A DNA stretch of 64,000 nucleotides. Origin: Plazaster borealis. Its lineage: Eukaryota > Echinodermata > Asteroidea > Forcipulatida > Labidiasteridae. The stretch spans positions 24,289,063-24,353,062 of the forward strand of contig CM037472.1 in assembly GCA_021014325.1 (NCBI GenBank), read 5' to 3'. The translations under genes were made by a program, and so were the position numbers. Position 1 is the first letter of the stretch; each line of letters starts with the position of its first letter. A model generated the notes under the pieces. It saw nothing but the letters and a program-made list of their open reading frames with translations, was not told the origin of the DNA and did not search any database. Positions 25,783-38,485 of the stretch are shown here, piece after piece.

Positions 25783-25999
25783 CTTGTTTTTGTTTTTATT
25801 TTTGTTGTTGTTGTAAGACTTCCAAACTCAAAACAGAAATTTTAGGAATTAAGTAAAATATATTTATGTTTTTTAGTTTTTCAATCTGAGGTACGTTTGA
25901 TCTTTATGGACATGAAATCATACCAAAGAATTTTCAAATGAACCACTGGGGCTTAAAGGTTAGAAGAAGTCCTTGAACAAAGATATCCTTCTTAGTTTT

Positions 26000-26058
26000 G
26001 CTCAGCAGAAAATTGTTCAGCAATATTTTCTGCTTAAGCAGCTCTATTGAATTGGGCT
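26000..26058. repeat. Partial palindromic MITE 'CTATGAAATTGGGCC' family
   Basis: GCTCAGCAGAAAATTGTTCA followed by TGCTTAAGCAGCTCTATTGA and ATTGGGCTC. This matches the right end of the family only. Confidence 0.5.
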
Positions 26059-27245
26059 CAGCTTAGCTTAGCGGAGAGCAGTAACAAATCATTGAAAAGT
26101 AACACTACAATAGGTGTAATTTGAGCTTTACAACGCAGACAAGATAAAAGCATGTCCGTTTCTGTTAGACAAAACAGATCAATCCTCACACTCTATCCAT
26201 AATGAAAAGATGATTACTAGCTGTCTTTTCTTAAATCTACACGTCGCAACAATTTGCCAGAGAACTGAAAAAGTCCATCTAGCTTTCTCACGTCGGTTAA
26301 ATACTTAAAAATACGATTGATGACTTGAAATGATCTTTAGATTTCTTAAGTGGAAAGTTTGATTCTACTTGGCGGCAATTGTGATAAATCATCCATGTGG
26401 CTGTGTATTTACTTTTGCATCTTGCCAATACCCATTCAGTTTTGATCACATCCTCCACCGACATCATCCGCACACTGAAGACTTTTGATTTGCAATCTCC
26501 AGGGCCATTAAGGAGTAGGGCCAAGGAGGGGATTGTGTTGACTCAGATCAAGGCTGAGCTGCATTATTGTTCCCCCTTTTCCATCTTAACATCAAAATGC
26601 TTTCTGGGCTGTTGACAGAGTGCTGGAGATGTCAGCGAGTCTCTTATAAACCAGACAGCTCTCGCCCTCAAAATTAAGGATATTTACTCTCTTCTAAAGA
26701 CTCTGTCATCATGTGCTTCGGAGGGCATCATGAAAATTCAAGTGTTCTCTCACGCAAATGGCTTTTTTTTCCACCGCCATCCACTTTTAAGGATATTTGC
26801 TTGTCATTTTAAGACCATCTATAATTTGTGTGTGTTCAGATTTTAGTGGCCACGTTTAAAGTCATTTAGACATTCTGACTTATTGTTGACTGAGTGGCCT
26901 TATTTAATAGCTTTATGTCTTGTGATAGCACTAATATTACTCAAGCTTTCAATTTACCGATGCATTCAACTTTGTTAATGTGAAGGTCTGTTTGCATCAA
27001 CTAAGTACATGTACATTTCTATAAAATTAAACACAATTTCATATATTCTGGACATTACATAAACAGTTTTTAGTGAAATCGTCAATGCAGATAGAGTTAT
27101 CCGAAGGACTTTGACTGACATAATTAGATTGAGGTTTTTAAGGAATTCAAGGAGATGCCCTCAATTTGAATAATTTTTTTTTTAACTAAACACATTTGCC
27201 CATACACAGTCAAAGTATTAACAACTTAAAAGTTTCCCATCTGCA

Positions 27246-27372
27246 CCCAATTTTAGGGCGCTGCTTACCATGGAATTCTGCGCTTACGCCCTGCCAAGGC
27301 CCATAGAAATGTGCACTCTACATGGTGCCGTAAGTGCAGAATTCTTTGGTAATCAGTCTATAAAATTTGGCC
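27246..27372. repeat. Short inverted-repeat element
   Basis: The left end CCCAATTTTAGGGCGCTGCT, continuing GGAATTCTGCGCTTACG, pairs imperfectly with the right end CGTAAGTGCAGAATTC, continuing GGTAATCAGTCTATAAAATT. Length is about 127 bp with no ORF. A MITE unrelated in sequence to the CTATGAAATTG family. Confidence 0.6.
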
Positions 27373-30300
27373 CTGTATTGTAAGTCAACATTTGGATGAG
27401 GTTGTAATAATTGACCGAAGATTGCATTTAGCGTGAGCCTTTGTGGTCTACTACTTGTTTTCCACATTTGTCTTTATTCTTGATTATATTCTGTTTGAGA
27501 CTAAGCAACGCTTGGTTTTAATCCCACCCCCATGTCAGCCACTCGCCATCTGATTGGCTGAGATCCAGTTTGAAGCCACACCCACTTGCAGGTGATACAC
27601 TGACATACTATTGCATCACCATTAAGTGTTATCAGTGTCAGCTCTCCTCCACAATGTATAAATATACATACTAAAACACAGAGCTTATCCTGATAACTCT
27701 AGACAGAAGATACCATTTCAAGAAAACTAGAAGTAAAAAATCCATAATCTCCTTGAGGTCCCTGTTATCAAGATGGTTTTTATTTCAACCCTAGTTAATG
27801 ATTACCAAGTTTGTGAATATCCAAACATTTCCCTGTGGAGCTTAAAGAACTGCATTATCTAGCTCAACAATGTAGAAAGCAAACTAATAAGTAAGCTCCA
27901 GCTGTCTTATCAGAATAACCAAACACTCGCAGTTTACTTCACTAGTTTTGAGTGTCATTAAGGAATTCTTGTCAGAATTCTTTTGGAATATTTCCAGCAG
28001 GATCCTTATATTATATAGCGGCTCACTTCCTCATGGTTGTAAGAGAAAGCACCGGCCACTTGAATCTTCCGTTGTCCTTTCTGTGTTTTGTTCAAAAACC
28101 TACAAGACCAATTACTGTGGGTTGACGGGGCTCTTATCTACACGTGTTACCATTCCCCCACCCCCCATCTCTCTGCCTGTTTCTCACTGTGTTTGTCTCT
28201 GGCTGTGTCTGCATCTCTGGTACGGAAGCCTTGTTTGCTCAGGGTATCGTGTGCAGCTGTTGTCTACGATGGCTGGAGATCAGTCGAGCCTAGCCTGCAC
28301 AATTGCCGCTCCTCACACACTTCAAGGTTTACCCTTTGTTCCAGTTACCTTCATTCTCCTCATTTTCCCCACCAGTACAGCCTGCCAATCCAACCAACCT
28401 ATATTTTTACAAGTGGAACAATGCATGTGTTTTGTGTGCAACTTTAATATGTGTAGTATAGAAATGCTTCTTTCAAAGTAAGGAACTGATGGTCGGTTTG
28501 GCCTCATGAAAATTTGAATGGTTACCAAGGCTATAGAAATTCAAACACATGCAGGATCTTCGAAACAGAAAGGAAAAACACATAAATTCCTATAAATGCT
28601 CAACAGATGAAATATTTCTTGATCCACATGTACGATTCTGTCTGCTCCATTTCTTCAATTTTTTCCCAACTTGGTACTCTGACCGGCTACATTTACATAC
28701 TAAAAAAACAAAACTGGTAACGGGCTGTTCTTGAACCATGATGACCAGATAAAAAATAAAGGCTGTATGAGTAATGAGAATTGCTGGACTGGAATCTATA
28801 AATAAACTGGCTGTTCATTTTGTTGTAATCAACAGGTTGGCGCTGTGGCTCATGTAAATGTATAATCCATTATTTGCGTTCTTCTAGGGGGGAGTCTTTC
28901 TTTATGGTTAATGGCTATTTCCCTCAGTCAGTAATCCTTACATTTAACATCTTGATTGTTCCCACAGTTGAGTACGCAAACATACTTAGCCATCCATGTC
29001 CCTTGCATACTATCTATTAAAGTTTGTTTACTTTCATATGTACCATTTTGCTGTCTGTGCTGTCTATTTAGCCATGCGTGTACACACTCAGTTATGGACG
29101 GTTGTGGTATACGAGAAAAGGCACTTGCCGTAATAGTTTAACTGCATGTGTCTTTGAATGCCATCCCCGTGACCCAAAATGACCAAGACTGTCTATTATG
29201 TTGAAAGGCCTTTGTGTTGCTCCTGTAGACCCAGGTAAACAGGCAACACTTTCAAGGTCAGAGTGGTTCCTTTGTTGTGGTTCTCTTTTGTGACATCACA
29301 GTCTTCCTTATTCCTGCTCAGTACTCCTTGAAGTAAAGCCCCCCGTCGCGACCAATGGGAAAGGAAGTGAATAAAAATCAGGGTTGGGTTGGGCTTAGAA
29401 TTTCTCACTACGCATGTTCGGGTGGATACAGGTGTGTTATTGCACAATGAACGTCTGTTTAGCCCTCCTAGGTCATCACACCATAGGATCCAAGACATTT
29501 CATATATACTTGTACGCACAATGCCTATCTCTTATGAGGATGGTGCACCATATTGCTGATTGGTTTAATGTGGATGGTGGTTTTGTTACAAGGTGTGGCC
29601 TCATCGATAGAGTTGGTCGATGTACAACCACCAGGCTCTTTTTGCACTGAGGCTCTTTAAGCTTGATTGATTATTAGCAGCATATGGCAAGTCCTTCAGC
29701 CAGCCCCCTGATAATCTGAGATCCGGGATATATATAGTTACAATACATTTACAGAGTCACACGCATAAAGAGGGCGGAGAGAGAGGGAGAGAAAGAAAGG
29801 ATATACAGAGTCACCAACCAACTGTCCTGTGGTCCAGATCCAGGTGATGACACTGGGTGTAGATTTTGCCGCGGCAGTCTGCAGCTCAAAGTTCAAGTCA
29901 CGTTTGTTTACCAAGGTGAGATAGAAGTGGTACTTGGCCACAACAGCTGGCAGAGGAAGAAACATGACGTGTCTCCAGCATGTGTACACATACCCACATG
30001 TACACTGGTAGACACAGTGACTGCCATGCCAGGGCCAGCCCACTCTTTTTATTGAATACAACCTATTGAGTATTCTGCCCTTTTTTTTTTTTTTTATATT
30101 GATAATCATCTGCCTTCCTTTACAAGCGACCGGCCGCAGGGCCAATTCACCTTGAGCCACTGGATCACCGTGACGTATCTCTTCTCAGTTCCTCTCTCAG
30201 GGCACTGCGCTGGTGAATCTTCTTCGCAGTCTTTTTAGTTTTTTTTATTTCTGCTCTGGAAAAGAAATATAAAGGAAGTGCACAAGTTGGTCACCATTTC

Positions 30301-32707
30301 CTGGTTGGCACAACTGACGCAGTTTTGAAAACAGGAATACGGGGTAAGAATTGAAAGACATTCACACACCGGATGGAAGCTGAAAAGGAGCCTGTGTGGT
30401 AATCTTAGTTTGCTTTGAAAGACCATGTTGATTCTTAGATTCCTTTTTCTGATATCGGTGGGCACAGAGCTTGATTAGGATTGTGTTCTTCGGCAGTGAG
30501 GCGGGTCTACTATTGACACGTAGGAACATTTGGCCTTTGTGCCCATTAGGTGAATGAGTTGTGTTTGACTTTAAACTGGCTGAAGGAATTCTCAAGAAAG
30601 GAGACCAAGGAACAGGTTTGTCTGTCCAAACAGTTGTGTAGTGTAAAATAGTTTGAAATTTTGAGGTAGACTGTATACTGCACACTACATATTTTGTATG
30701 TAACACAGCCTTTTGATCTTGTGTTACACTTGTGATTGTAGTTTGGTGTCATAATACATGTGTCGTACTATCTTGTCTGCTCACTTTTTAGTTTGAAAGT
30801 TTCAATTTGAATGTGATCACTTGTGAATTATTACTATTTGTGAACAGAGATTCAGTAAGATACGCATGTAAGACAATCTAATGTAGGAAAACTTTTTTTT
30901 TAAAGGTTATTAGGATTGCACAGACCGAGTCAATTTTCTTAGAAATCCATGTCGTTACACGACAGTTTTTCTTTTTGAGGAAAATGTGTACGGGTGACAC
31001 CTGTATGCATTGTTTGTATTTGTATTGAGGTTGACTTTGTGGTTAGTTGACTACTGGTGCATGTCACAGGAAAGTCACTACACCATGCACTTAATGTAAG
31101 CAGCAATTTGATCCATAAGTATTTATTTAGTAGAACCTCAACTTTTAACTTTGTTTGTAACATTCCACGTATCACGTCATACACATGTTTCTGCAGTATC
31201 TTATGAGCTATTTTCTAGGGTTACTTTTTGCTTTTCTAGGGTTATTTGAATCTTGGGCTACGAGAGCTGTTTGGATAATTAAGAAATTTGATAAAATCAG
31301 GACAACAAGCGGCCTTGCACATTATGTGTCAATAAATGGTATTTTCCAGAACATAGGTGGAACATTATAACATGTGCATTGATAGGTAATCAGGGCCAAG
31401 TTTGTTTAATTTTTATTTTGTTTTGGGTTTTTTTGGGGGGATCCACAAGACTGCAGGGCTTGTAGCTCAACATTTTTACTGAACCAACATTTATTTTACA
31501 AGACCAGATTCAAAATGAATTGTACAAGCACTAAGGGAAGATCTATCTCATTCGTCATGCTACTTTGATGCTCAACAGAATTGAAAGATATATCAGATTC
31601 AATGTCAACATTTTTCACAAAGATATTACACAATGAGGTATTACTGTTGTTAGTCAATTGTAAAAAACACAAGACCACCGGGCTTGTCCGGTCGTGATTT
31701 TACTGGCCCAATGCTAAAAGTACCTGCCTCGGGCCTGTGGTCCAGTGTTAATTTCGAGCCCTGGGTAATAGATATGATATTCCTTGTTCATGTGGTGTGT
31801 AACTGTTCCTTTTTAAAACTGAAAAAACTTTCATACTGTACGTTTTTTTTTTAAAGTGTTTTGTTGGTGTCATCAGTGTCACTTTGACGTAGTTAAAAAA
31901 AAACTACTTTCAGACTTGAATTTTTTCATTCGTTCATGAGATTATTTGAATTATGTTAAAGATTTCGTTTAAGGTAAAAACGTTTAAATCAAATCACCAA
32001 TTAAAAAAAACCGTTTGAAAATGTCAAATGTTGCAGGTTTTATACACATTGTCATTCTTGTAACAATTGGCTTCACATTGCATGAATTTTAAAATGTTCA
32101 ACAACAAATCGTTTCACTCGAAAGTTCTGGCACAAAACTACTCTACGATCCATAATTATACATATTTCCTGTCATGTCTTTAAAAAAACATGAATACAGA
32201 AGTATGTAAGTAATATCTTACACAAATGACTCACAAGGAATTGTATTCGTTTGGTTTTCATTTATGTTTTATGCTTTGTTTTACAAATTTTGCTAACAAA
32301 TGATGATAAATTTCCTCTCATGATTTTGAGTATGACTTACACTGAGTTTTTTTCAACTTGTGAAGCAAACTTTTGAATCAAAGAATATCTATTGGCAAAT
32401 TAATATCAGTGAGCACTGACATGTCATATTCCCAGTTACTTTGATATAAATTTCACAGAAGATTTTGATCAAATAAACACAATTTTCTTTTCCTTGTTCA
32501 TCATATGCAAATATTGATGTGTTCTCCAAGAAAAGAAACTTCCAATCATCCAAACGGATCCGTACATTTACTTGTATGTGTTATCTTTCTTGTGTGGAGT
32601 TATGTTACAGGAACAGTGTCTTACTTTAATGACCTCATATGTATCTTTTCTCAGTAAAACTCTCAAAGTTTCCTGGTCTCTTAACTCAAAATGCGAAAGA
32701 TAACAAC

Positions 32708-32880
32708 AAGCTTTCTTTTTTGTGTTTTGCACCTGCAGATGACAACAACAAAAAGATGTTGGTGAGTTAGTTTCCTGACAAAGAAGGAAATACACATTCC
32801 ACCAAAATCATTCCAATTACTCGACCAAAATCTTGTGCAATATCACCCGACTCACTTTAGTAACTACTCCAACAAAACCA
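32708..32880 (+). other. prox1: 5' border of the first coding exon (acceptor candidates and leader)
   Basis: A strong polypyrimidine tract (CTTTCTTTTTTGTGTTTTGC) ends in ACCTGCAG at 32738. This is the best acceptor upstream of the start codon and would give a 142-nt leader. That leader contains a short upstream ORF (ATG at 32739, stop TGA 24 nt on). A second, weaker acceptor, CTCACTTTAG, ends at 32860, only 20 nt before the start. A GTGAGT at 32762-32767 means a 23-nt micro-exon 32739-32761 is also possible. Only transcripts can decide. Confidence 0.45.
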
Positions 32881-34406
32881 ATGTCGACAGAGGTGGAAGA
32901 TTACAACTCTCGTGCGTCCAAGAGACGACGAGTCGATGTGGGTGTTCCGAGAGGCACTCATGCTCACCACCAGAACAAAATCGGCGCAGGTGTTACAAAT
33001 GGCGGCAGTGCTTATGAAACAGATAACTCTGATGTGTTACGGACTTTGTTGAAGAACAGCAAGAAAAGCCAGAATGGGACAGTGACACCGCCATGTGAGA
33101 ATCCAATTGAATCTCCTCTGATGATGTCACAGCTACTCAAAGCAAAGGCAAAAGAGTTTGAAGAATTTGATGCTGCAATGGAAAAGGACGCCGAAACTTC
33201 GGAGCAGGATGAGACAGAACTGTCCTCGGACGAATTAGAAACAATGGATGGTAGTGCCAATGATGCATCGGCTATCCCTGACTGCTACTCAGCCAATCGG
33301 GTTAAATGTAATGGAAACAGCACCATGAGTCCAGGCAGCATGAGTCCAGGGAACATGAGTCCAGGGAACATGAGTTCAGATAACATGTGCCCAGGGGAGG
33401 TCAGCCCAAATCCCTTGAGCGAGGATAGTGTGAAGGCAAAGAGAGCAAGAGTAGAGAACATCATCACCTCCATGCGCCAGTCACCATCTTGCCCCCAGTC
33501 CAGCCAGGGAACCAACCCAGTGCCAGAACCTACTAGAGCCAAACGCAAACAAGCCCAACCTCAACAGCAAAAATCCTCAGAAGCAGAGAGTAGCCAGACT
33601 AAGCAGCTACGGCGCCAAGAGAGACGTCGCCTCAAGTACCTCCTAGGCCATTTGCAGCAGCAGCTGGACGTCTTGCAAGAAAAGTACTTTGACCTTTATG
33701 AAGAAGACAACAGCAGCCTATCAGATGCATCCGATGATCTTGATGATTTGAACGAGCCAATCGACACCATGACTGCTATCCGCAAATGTGAGAACACCGA
33801 GGGCCAAAAATCTGGTCAGTTAGTCCATCGAAAAGGTATGAACGGCTCAACCCCAAAGGAAAGCCACCAGAAACTCCGCAACTCTCTTAAGCAACAGTTG
33901 ACAAATGCCTTGTCCACCACGGTTGACTCGGTGATAGATCGATTCGCAGAGGTTGGAGACCGCCGGGTTGTTAATAACAATAACAACAAGCTCCGCACTG
34001 CACACCCAAAAAGCATCAGTCCTGAAATGTCCAGTGCAGTACTACAAGCACAGCATAATGCACGAGTCGCAACTCTGATTGTGCCTGTACCAGCCAAGCG
34101 GCCAAACACCATCACACAAGGTTACAGCCATCATCGTGTACAATCACAACAGCAGCAGGAGCAACACGAGCAGACCGAAGCCATCTCACTGGTCATCCCA
34201 AAGCGTAACCGCAGTAAAGAGAGTGAGTCGGTACTACGCATCAGCCAACCTGATGACGTGAAACAGGATCACGTCATACCGACGATGTTACCGACGTCAG
34301 TTGCCATTCCAAACCCAAGTCTGTACCCATCCTTTCCATCCATGATGATGACACCACCAGCTTATCCATCACTGCAGGACAAGGACTCTCTTCTGGACGA
34401 CATGAG
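32881..34406 (+). CDS. prox1: Prospero homeobox protein (Prox1/Prospero), coding exon 1
   Basis: Encodes residues 1-508 plus two bases of codon 509 of a nuclear homeodomain transcription factor that in animals controls cell-cycle exit and neural, endodermal and other fate decisions. ATG 32881 is chosen because it places the SKRRRVDVGV basic box at residues 13-22, as in PROX1; the frame stays open back to a TTG at 32833 but without PROX similarity. Further landmarks: DVLRTLL at 51-57, holding an LXXLL nuclear-receptor box; SQLLKAKAK near 83; a Met-Ser-Pro-Gly repeat at 149-169; AKRARVENII at 186-195; a basic coiled coil at about 244-276 (LQQQLDVLQEKYFDLYEED); a second helix KLRNSLKQQLTNAL from 331; QTEAISLVIPKRN from 431; and LPTSVAIPNPSL at 469-480, which is Prospero-like. 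The acidic, Ser-rich and Gln-rich linkers are poorly conserved, as expected. The exon ends ATGAG|GTGAGT. No frameshift is seen. The family call is secure; the exact exon start is not. Confidence 0.93.
33325..33387 (+). repeat. prox1: 15-bp coding minisatellite in prox exon 1
   Basis: Units ATGAGTCCAGGCAGC, ATGAGTCCAGGGAAC (twice) and a decayed ATGAGTTCAGATAAC, then a final ATG. They encode M-S-P-G-S/N repeats at residues 149-169. Adjacent to the AKRARVENII box but in a non-conserved linker; length is probably variable between individuals or species. Confidence 0.9.
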
Positions 34407-37400
34407 GTGAGTCTGTTTGAGATTATTTTGTTATCAAATAATGCTTTGAAGTTGCCCCACACCTATGCATGATATATGTAAAGCACAGTATATCCAAACA
34501 AAAATCCAAAGGCACCATGGATGGAATTCATATTTAGAACTTCCACATTCTTGAATCATATAATTTGCAGTGGGCACCGCAAATAGTATAATACATCTGA
34601 TTTAACTTCAAGGGAATTGGTGTAAATGTATCTTTCTCACTTTGATGCCAATATCTTTTAACTTCTCACTTTTTGTGCGCAATGTTTCGTTGTTCTTGTT
34701 CTTATTTCAATTTTACCTCGCATTTGTGTAATTGTGTGGGAAGCTGATAGGAGTTGCAATTTCGTCCACCTGTTCTATTATGTAAATTGTCCATTTATTC
34801 ATTATTTTTCTATTTTTATCTGTGCCCTTTCTGCCAAAGTCTTGTTGAGTTTTATATTTGATGTATTTTTTATATAATATCAGGTCAGCTTTGCTGAATG
34901 GGTCACCCTTGTTAAAGATGGTTTCAAATAATATAGTGATACAAATTCAGGGCTTCAAGTTAACCAATTTCTACCTATGTTGTATAAAATTGTTAGAGAA
35001 AGATTCTCACATCTCTAAATATTTCTATTTCCTTTTCCCCATCTACGTTTACGGATTGTTATTTTATTTTAAGACAGTAACAGAATTTAAGAGCTTTTTT
35101 ATTTACATGTAATAATTCATCTGTGCTGAATCTGTAGATTCAAAATGACTGTATAAAGATGTAAACTTTCAAAACTTTCAAAAACAAAATGCCTGTTTTT
35201 ATCTAGAAATGTTCATGTTTTACCCTTTAGAGACCGTTCATTTCTGTATAACCATCACCATACGCCCAGACATTGCTAATCTTAGAGTTTCTTTGCTCCG
35301 TTATACTCAGGAAAAATGTTAGGAAAATTAATATGAAACAGAAATCCATGGCTTTGTTTTAGAATTACCAAGTGGATTCTATGTTAACATGGGAAAATTG
35401 GAAAATGTCTATTCGGTCTGATACCTTTCTTTGACCCTCTGCTTTGAGCAGAAGTGAGTCAAATTTGGCAGCCGTTTGTGGCCGCTAGGGGCATTTTGGA
35501 ACAAACCGTTTGCGGCAGCTAAGGCCTCTAAAGGGTTAAACTGTTCAGCAGAGTCTTTTATTATTGTCTTCAAAATAGTTTATGTTAGTGTTTGGGTTCA
35601 TTTTCTACTCAAAAAGCACAAAAAACGTTAGGTTGAATTGTTAGAACTTACACAAATAACCCCTGTTAGAAATAACCCCTGTCGGTAAACCACATGTAGA
35701 AAACTGTTCAGATTTTCAGAAGCTTTAATGGAGTCATATTTATCTACTGGCAGTAGTAAATAAGCAGGACAGTTCTTTTCAGAACTGAGTAGTCTCCCAA
35801 AAATTCGGAAAAATCTACTCCGCGGCAGTAGAATAAATAGCAAGACAAGTTCTCAAAGAGCAAAATCTACAAAGTAATGTACACATGGTGTTACCGCAAA
35901 CTGAATATACATTATTTACCATGTTGATGTTTAATGTGGCATATCTCAAATTAGAAAAAGAGCGAGGATTAGAATGGAAAAGGTCAGCCACGCGTATGAA
36001 CAGGCCTTTTTTTTTCAATGCCCAAACCCTAATTAGTACTTAATGGGAACATTTTTATTTAAGGAACTTTTTAACTGTCAGTGAGGGAATGACTAAGAAG
36101 TGGTAATTTGTGCTGTCGCCAATGCGATAAGATTATTTATTATGGCAAATCAAGATTAACTCCTTATGACAGATTTCAAACCCTAATTTTTCCGATATCT
36201 AAATCCTGATGTTTGGTTTTTTTATTCTCGTGGCTTCCTTACAAGAAGAGAAATTTTTAAAGCACAGCCCTTTAAAAGGATGGTTTACTAACTAGCAATT
36301 CACTACATTTTAATATTTATTAACCTTCAGCAAGTATTTCAGTGGGCAATTAATGCTTGGCTTAGTTATAAAGGTAGTGAGGAAAATGGGATGCGGGTTC
36401 CTTATGAGGTGGCTTTTTGCACCAGTACAAGCGAGGCTTTGTGAACGAGGCTGTCACTCTCGTCTGCCAATCATCTTAGACAGACGACTAAAATAACAGT
36501 CCTGAAATGAATCCCTCCATTGCCACCAAAGAGGACACCATTCAGCCACATCAAGGCAATAATTACAGCATCTAATCGTCTCAATTCCCTTGTTGTCAGG
36601 ACCGACTGACCAGAAAATCTCTTGTCAGTGGGGCACACACACACACAAAAAAAACGCTCTGCACAAACCGTTTAGCCATCCCCGGTCCAAATTCATTTCG
36701 CTAATTTGGCTCTGAAAGGGGGTAATTCCCGGCTGACTTGTCTTGGGGAATTGGCATTATTGAGGGGGAGTCTCGGAGGTGGGACAGACACGCTCTAAGA
36801 CAGCTGTTGGTAGAGGCAGTGCACACCAGGAGTGTGTTACCTAGACAGACCTCTCTCTGGTATTGTTGGGGGGTAAAGGCTTGACGATGTCAGAAGAGCA
36901 AGTAAAAAAAGAAGGGGGGAAGGATACAGCCTTGGAAGAGACCATCTCTCTGTGTGTCTCTGTTTATCTTGGTCTAAGAGGCTAGTGGTTCTTGTTCAAC
37001 TTGGACTACCATCTGCTGTTGTTTACCAAGGCCCTTTCGCTAAGTGAAATGATGGAAGGAGGATGTTGTTCTAAAAGGGGGGTGAAGAAGGGAAACGACC
37101 AGGGACAACAAACCTAACTATGTTGTCAAATGTCTGCTTTGGAGATGGGTTTTTTAGATCAAAACATGAAGATCAATAAGCCACCCTGTGTTGTGTGTCC
37201 ATACTGAAAAGTTGTTGAATGGTTTTGCAGAAGATTCACTGCATTTCATTTGACCACGATTTCAATCAGGGAAAACACAAATTACCATATGTTAAATTAC
37301 TATTTTTATCGCGTACTATTGACAAACAAGTGTAAATATTTATGGATAATCTGCATGAACCCAAATCGATGTAAATGGTGTAAATTTGTTCATATCAGAA

Positions 37401-38224
37401 ATTGAATTGAATTTTTTTTTTATTGTATTTTAATATCGTCACTTTCACAAGGAAAGAGAAAATTTTCCCAGAATAGAAACTACATAGTTTCTAAGCGTCT
37501 AGTACTGTCGAAATTTGGCATTGAGCGCAAGTCTGATTGCAAAGTGAGGCAACCTATCCTGCTGCTTTCAGTCGCCACCCTGGTTATTTTAGTAACAATA
37601 TCTCCACCTCACTGTAAAGATTAGCCAAATTAAGGAAGTACAAATCACAAAAAAAAATGTTAAATTTGGTATGAAATGTTTCCTAGAAGTCTATGAATCA
37701 ATAACTGGATCTGTACAAGTGCTGATGTTCATTTTGTGTGCTGTGTAACTTTGCACGCTACCACTATTTTATTTTGACCACAATTTCAATCGGGGAAAAC
37801 ACCGGTACATGTGTCTTCTGCATGTGCTTTATAAATAAAGTTTGCACCATAATACCAATTCTGTTGCCAACAACATTTTTTTTATATATTTTTTTCTCAA
37901 AAAGGAAGCATCACAGACCCTATAATTCTGACGGGTATTTGATATCAACACAACCTTTACACCAAGTTGATACTTTCAGGTAATATACACATTTCACAAT
38001 TCCACAGCGTTTGCATGGCCTCCCTCTTTATACCCAATTCATTCTATGCCTCCCTTGCTTAATCCAACACAATCCTACAGTGTCAAGCCAGCTGATGATA
38101 GCAACAAAATTCAAAACAGCTATTGATTTTCAGTTCTGGGTTTTACATTCCAGGGTGTGAGGACAAATCAATGCTGTCAGATTTTCCAGAAAGTCTTACA
38201 CATTTTTCCCGACTTGGTTTCTAG
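34407..38224 (+). other. prox1: prox intron between coding exons 1 and 2 (GT-AG, 3818 nt)
   Basis: Donor ATGAG|GTGAGT, acceptor GACTTGGTTTCTAG|G. It is a phase-2 intron: AG from exon 1 joins G from exon 2 to make an Arg codon. The 36370-36860 part is less AT-rich and free of repeats (AGACAGACGACTAAAATAAC and CTCTAAGACAGCTGTTGG are examples), and might be a conserved regulatory block. A TTTGACCAC.ATTTCAATC.G motif followed by GGAAAACAC recurs at about 37249-37277 and 37775-37803. Confidence 0.8.
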
Positions 38225-38423
38225 GTATGGACAGAGCCCTCTACTGACCCACTCTCAGCAGACCTCAATGTCCAACCATGGGGGAGGGGATCTCGGTGAT
38301 GTGCCCCACACCGTCAACGATGGCTTGTCATATTCTTTCATCAAATCTGAAGACAGCGATTCCTTGATGAGAGGATCACCAGGATTGTCTGATCTGTCTA
38401 GCTACTCACCAGCTAATGGGACC
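38225..38423 (+). CDS. prox1: Prox1/Prospero, coding exon 2
   Basis: Completes Arg509 and encodes residues 510-575. It contains SYSFIKSEDSD: the IKSE at 548-551 fits the sumoylation consensus and corresponds to the LIKSE site of vertebrate PROX1. Acidic and Ser/Pro-rich text follows (GLSDLSSYSPANGT), aligning with the PROX1 segment just before the homeodomain. The acceptor TTTCTAG is clear. The 3' border is unusual: the exon ends GGGACC| at a codon boundary, followed by ATATCCTTTT, a minor-spliceosome donor rather than GT. The frame stays open past this border for about 40 codons (to 38543) into simple repeat, which is not protein-like. Confidence 0.88.
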
Positions 38424-38433
38424 ATATCCTTTT
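38424..38433 (+). other. prox1: U12-type 5' splice site (ATATCCTTTT)
   Basis: Exact eight-base match to the AT-AC minor-class donor. Translated in the exon frame it reads I-S-F, giving T-I-S-F across the junction. The same residues occur in the long form of Drosophila Prospero, where they too come from the U12 donor. Confidence 0.9.
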
Positions 38434-38485
38434 GTACACAAATTTGTACTATCCTACATTTACCATCCCTTATGTACATTTACTT

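Larger units (their letters stand above)
22800..32738. other. Upstream flank of the prox gene, no gene supported
   Basis: About 10 kb with only short, two-strand ORFs. The largest (27948-28481, 177 codons) has low-complexity, cysteine-rich text and no domain. Repeats in the interval are listed separately. Stretches of balanced composition at about 26390-26640 and 27520-27670 look less AT-rich than their surroundings; the latter has CTGATTGGCTGAG (inverted-CCAAT-like) at 27551-27563 and a TATAAATATA at 27657-27666. Non-coding 5' exons and promoters of prox probably lie here or further upstream but cannot be placed without transcript data. Confidence 0.4.

Noticed and set aside
27948..28481. 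177-codon plus-strand ORF
   Set aside because: Low-complexity Cys/Leu-rich text, overlapping ORFs in other frames, no recognisable domain or splice context.
29738..30160. 140-codon minus-strand ORF
   Set aside because: Includes poly-Lys from a homopolymer and no family signature; a chance open frame.
32833..32880. In-frame TTG-initiated extension upstream of the prox ATG
   Set aside because: No PROX similarity, non-ATG start, and a plausible splice acceptor falls inside it; ATG 32881 places the conserved basic box correctly.
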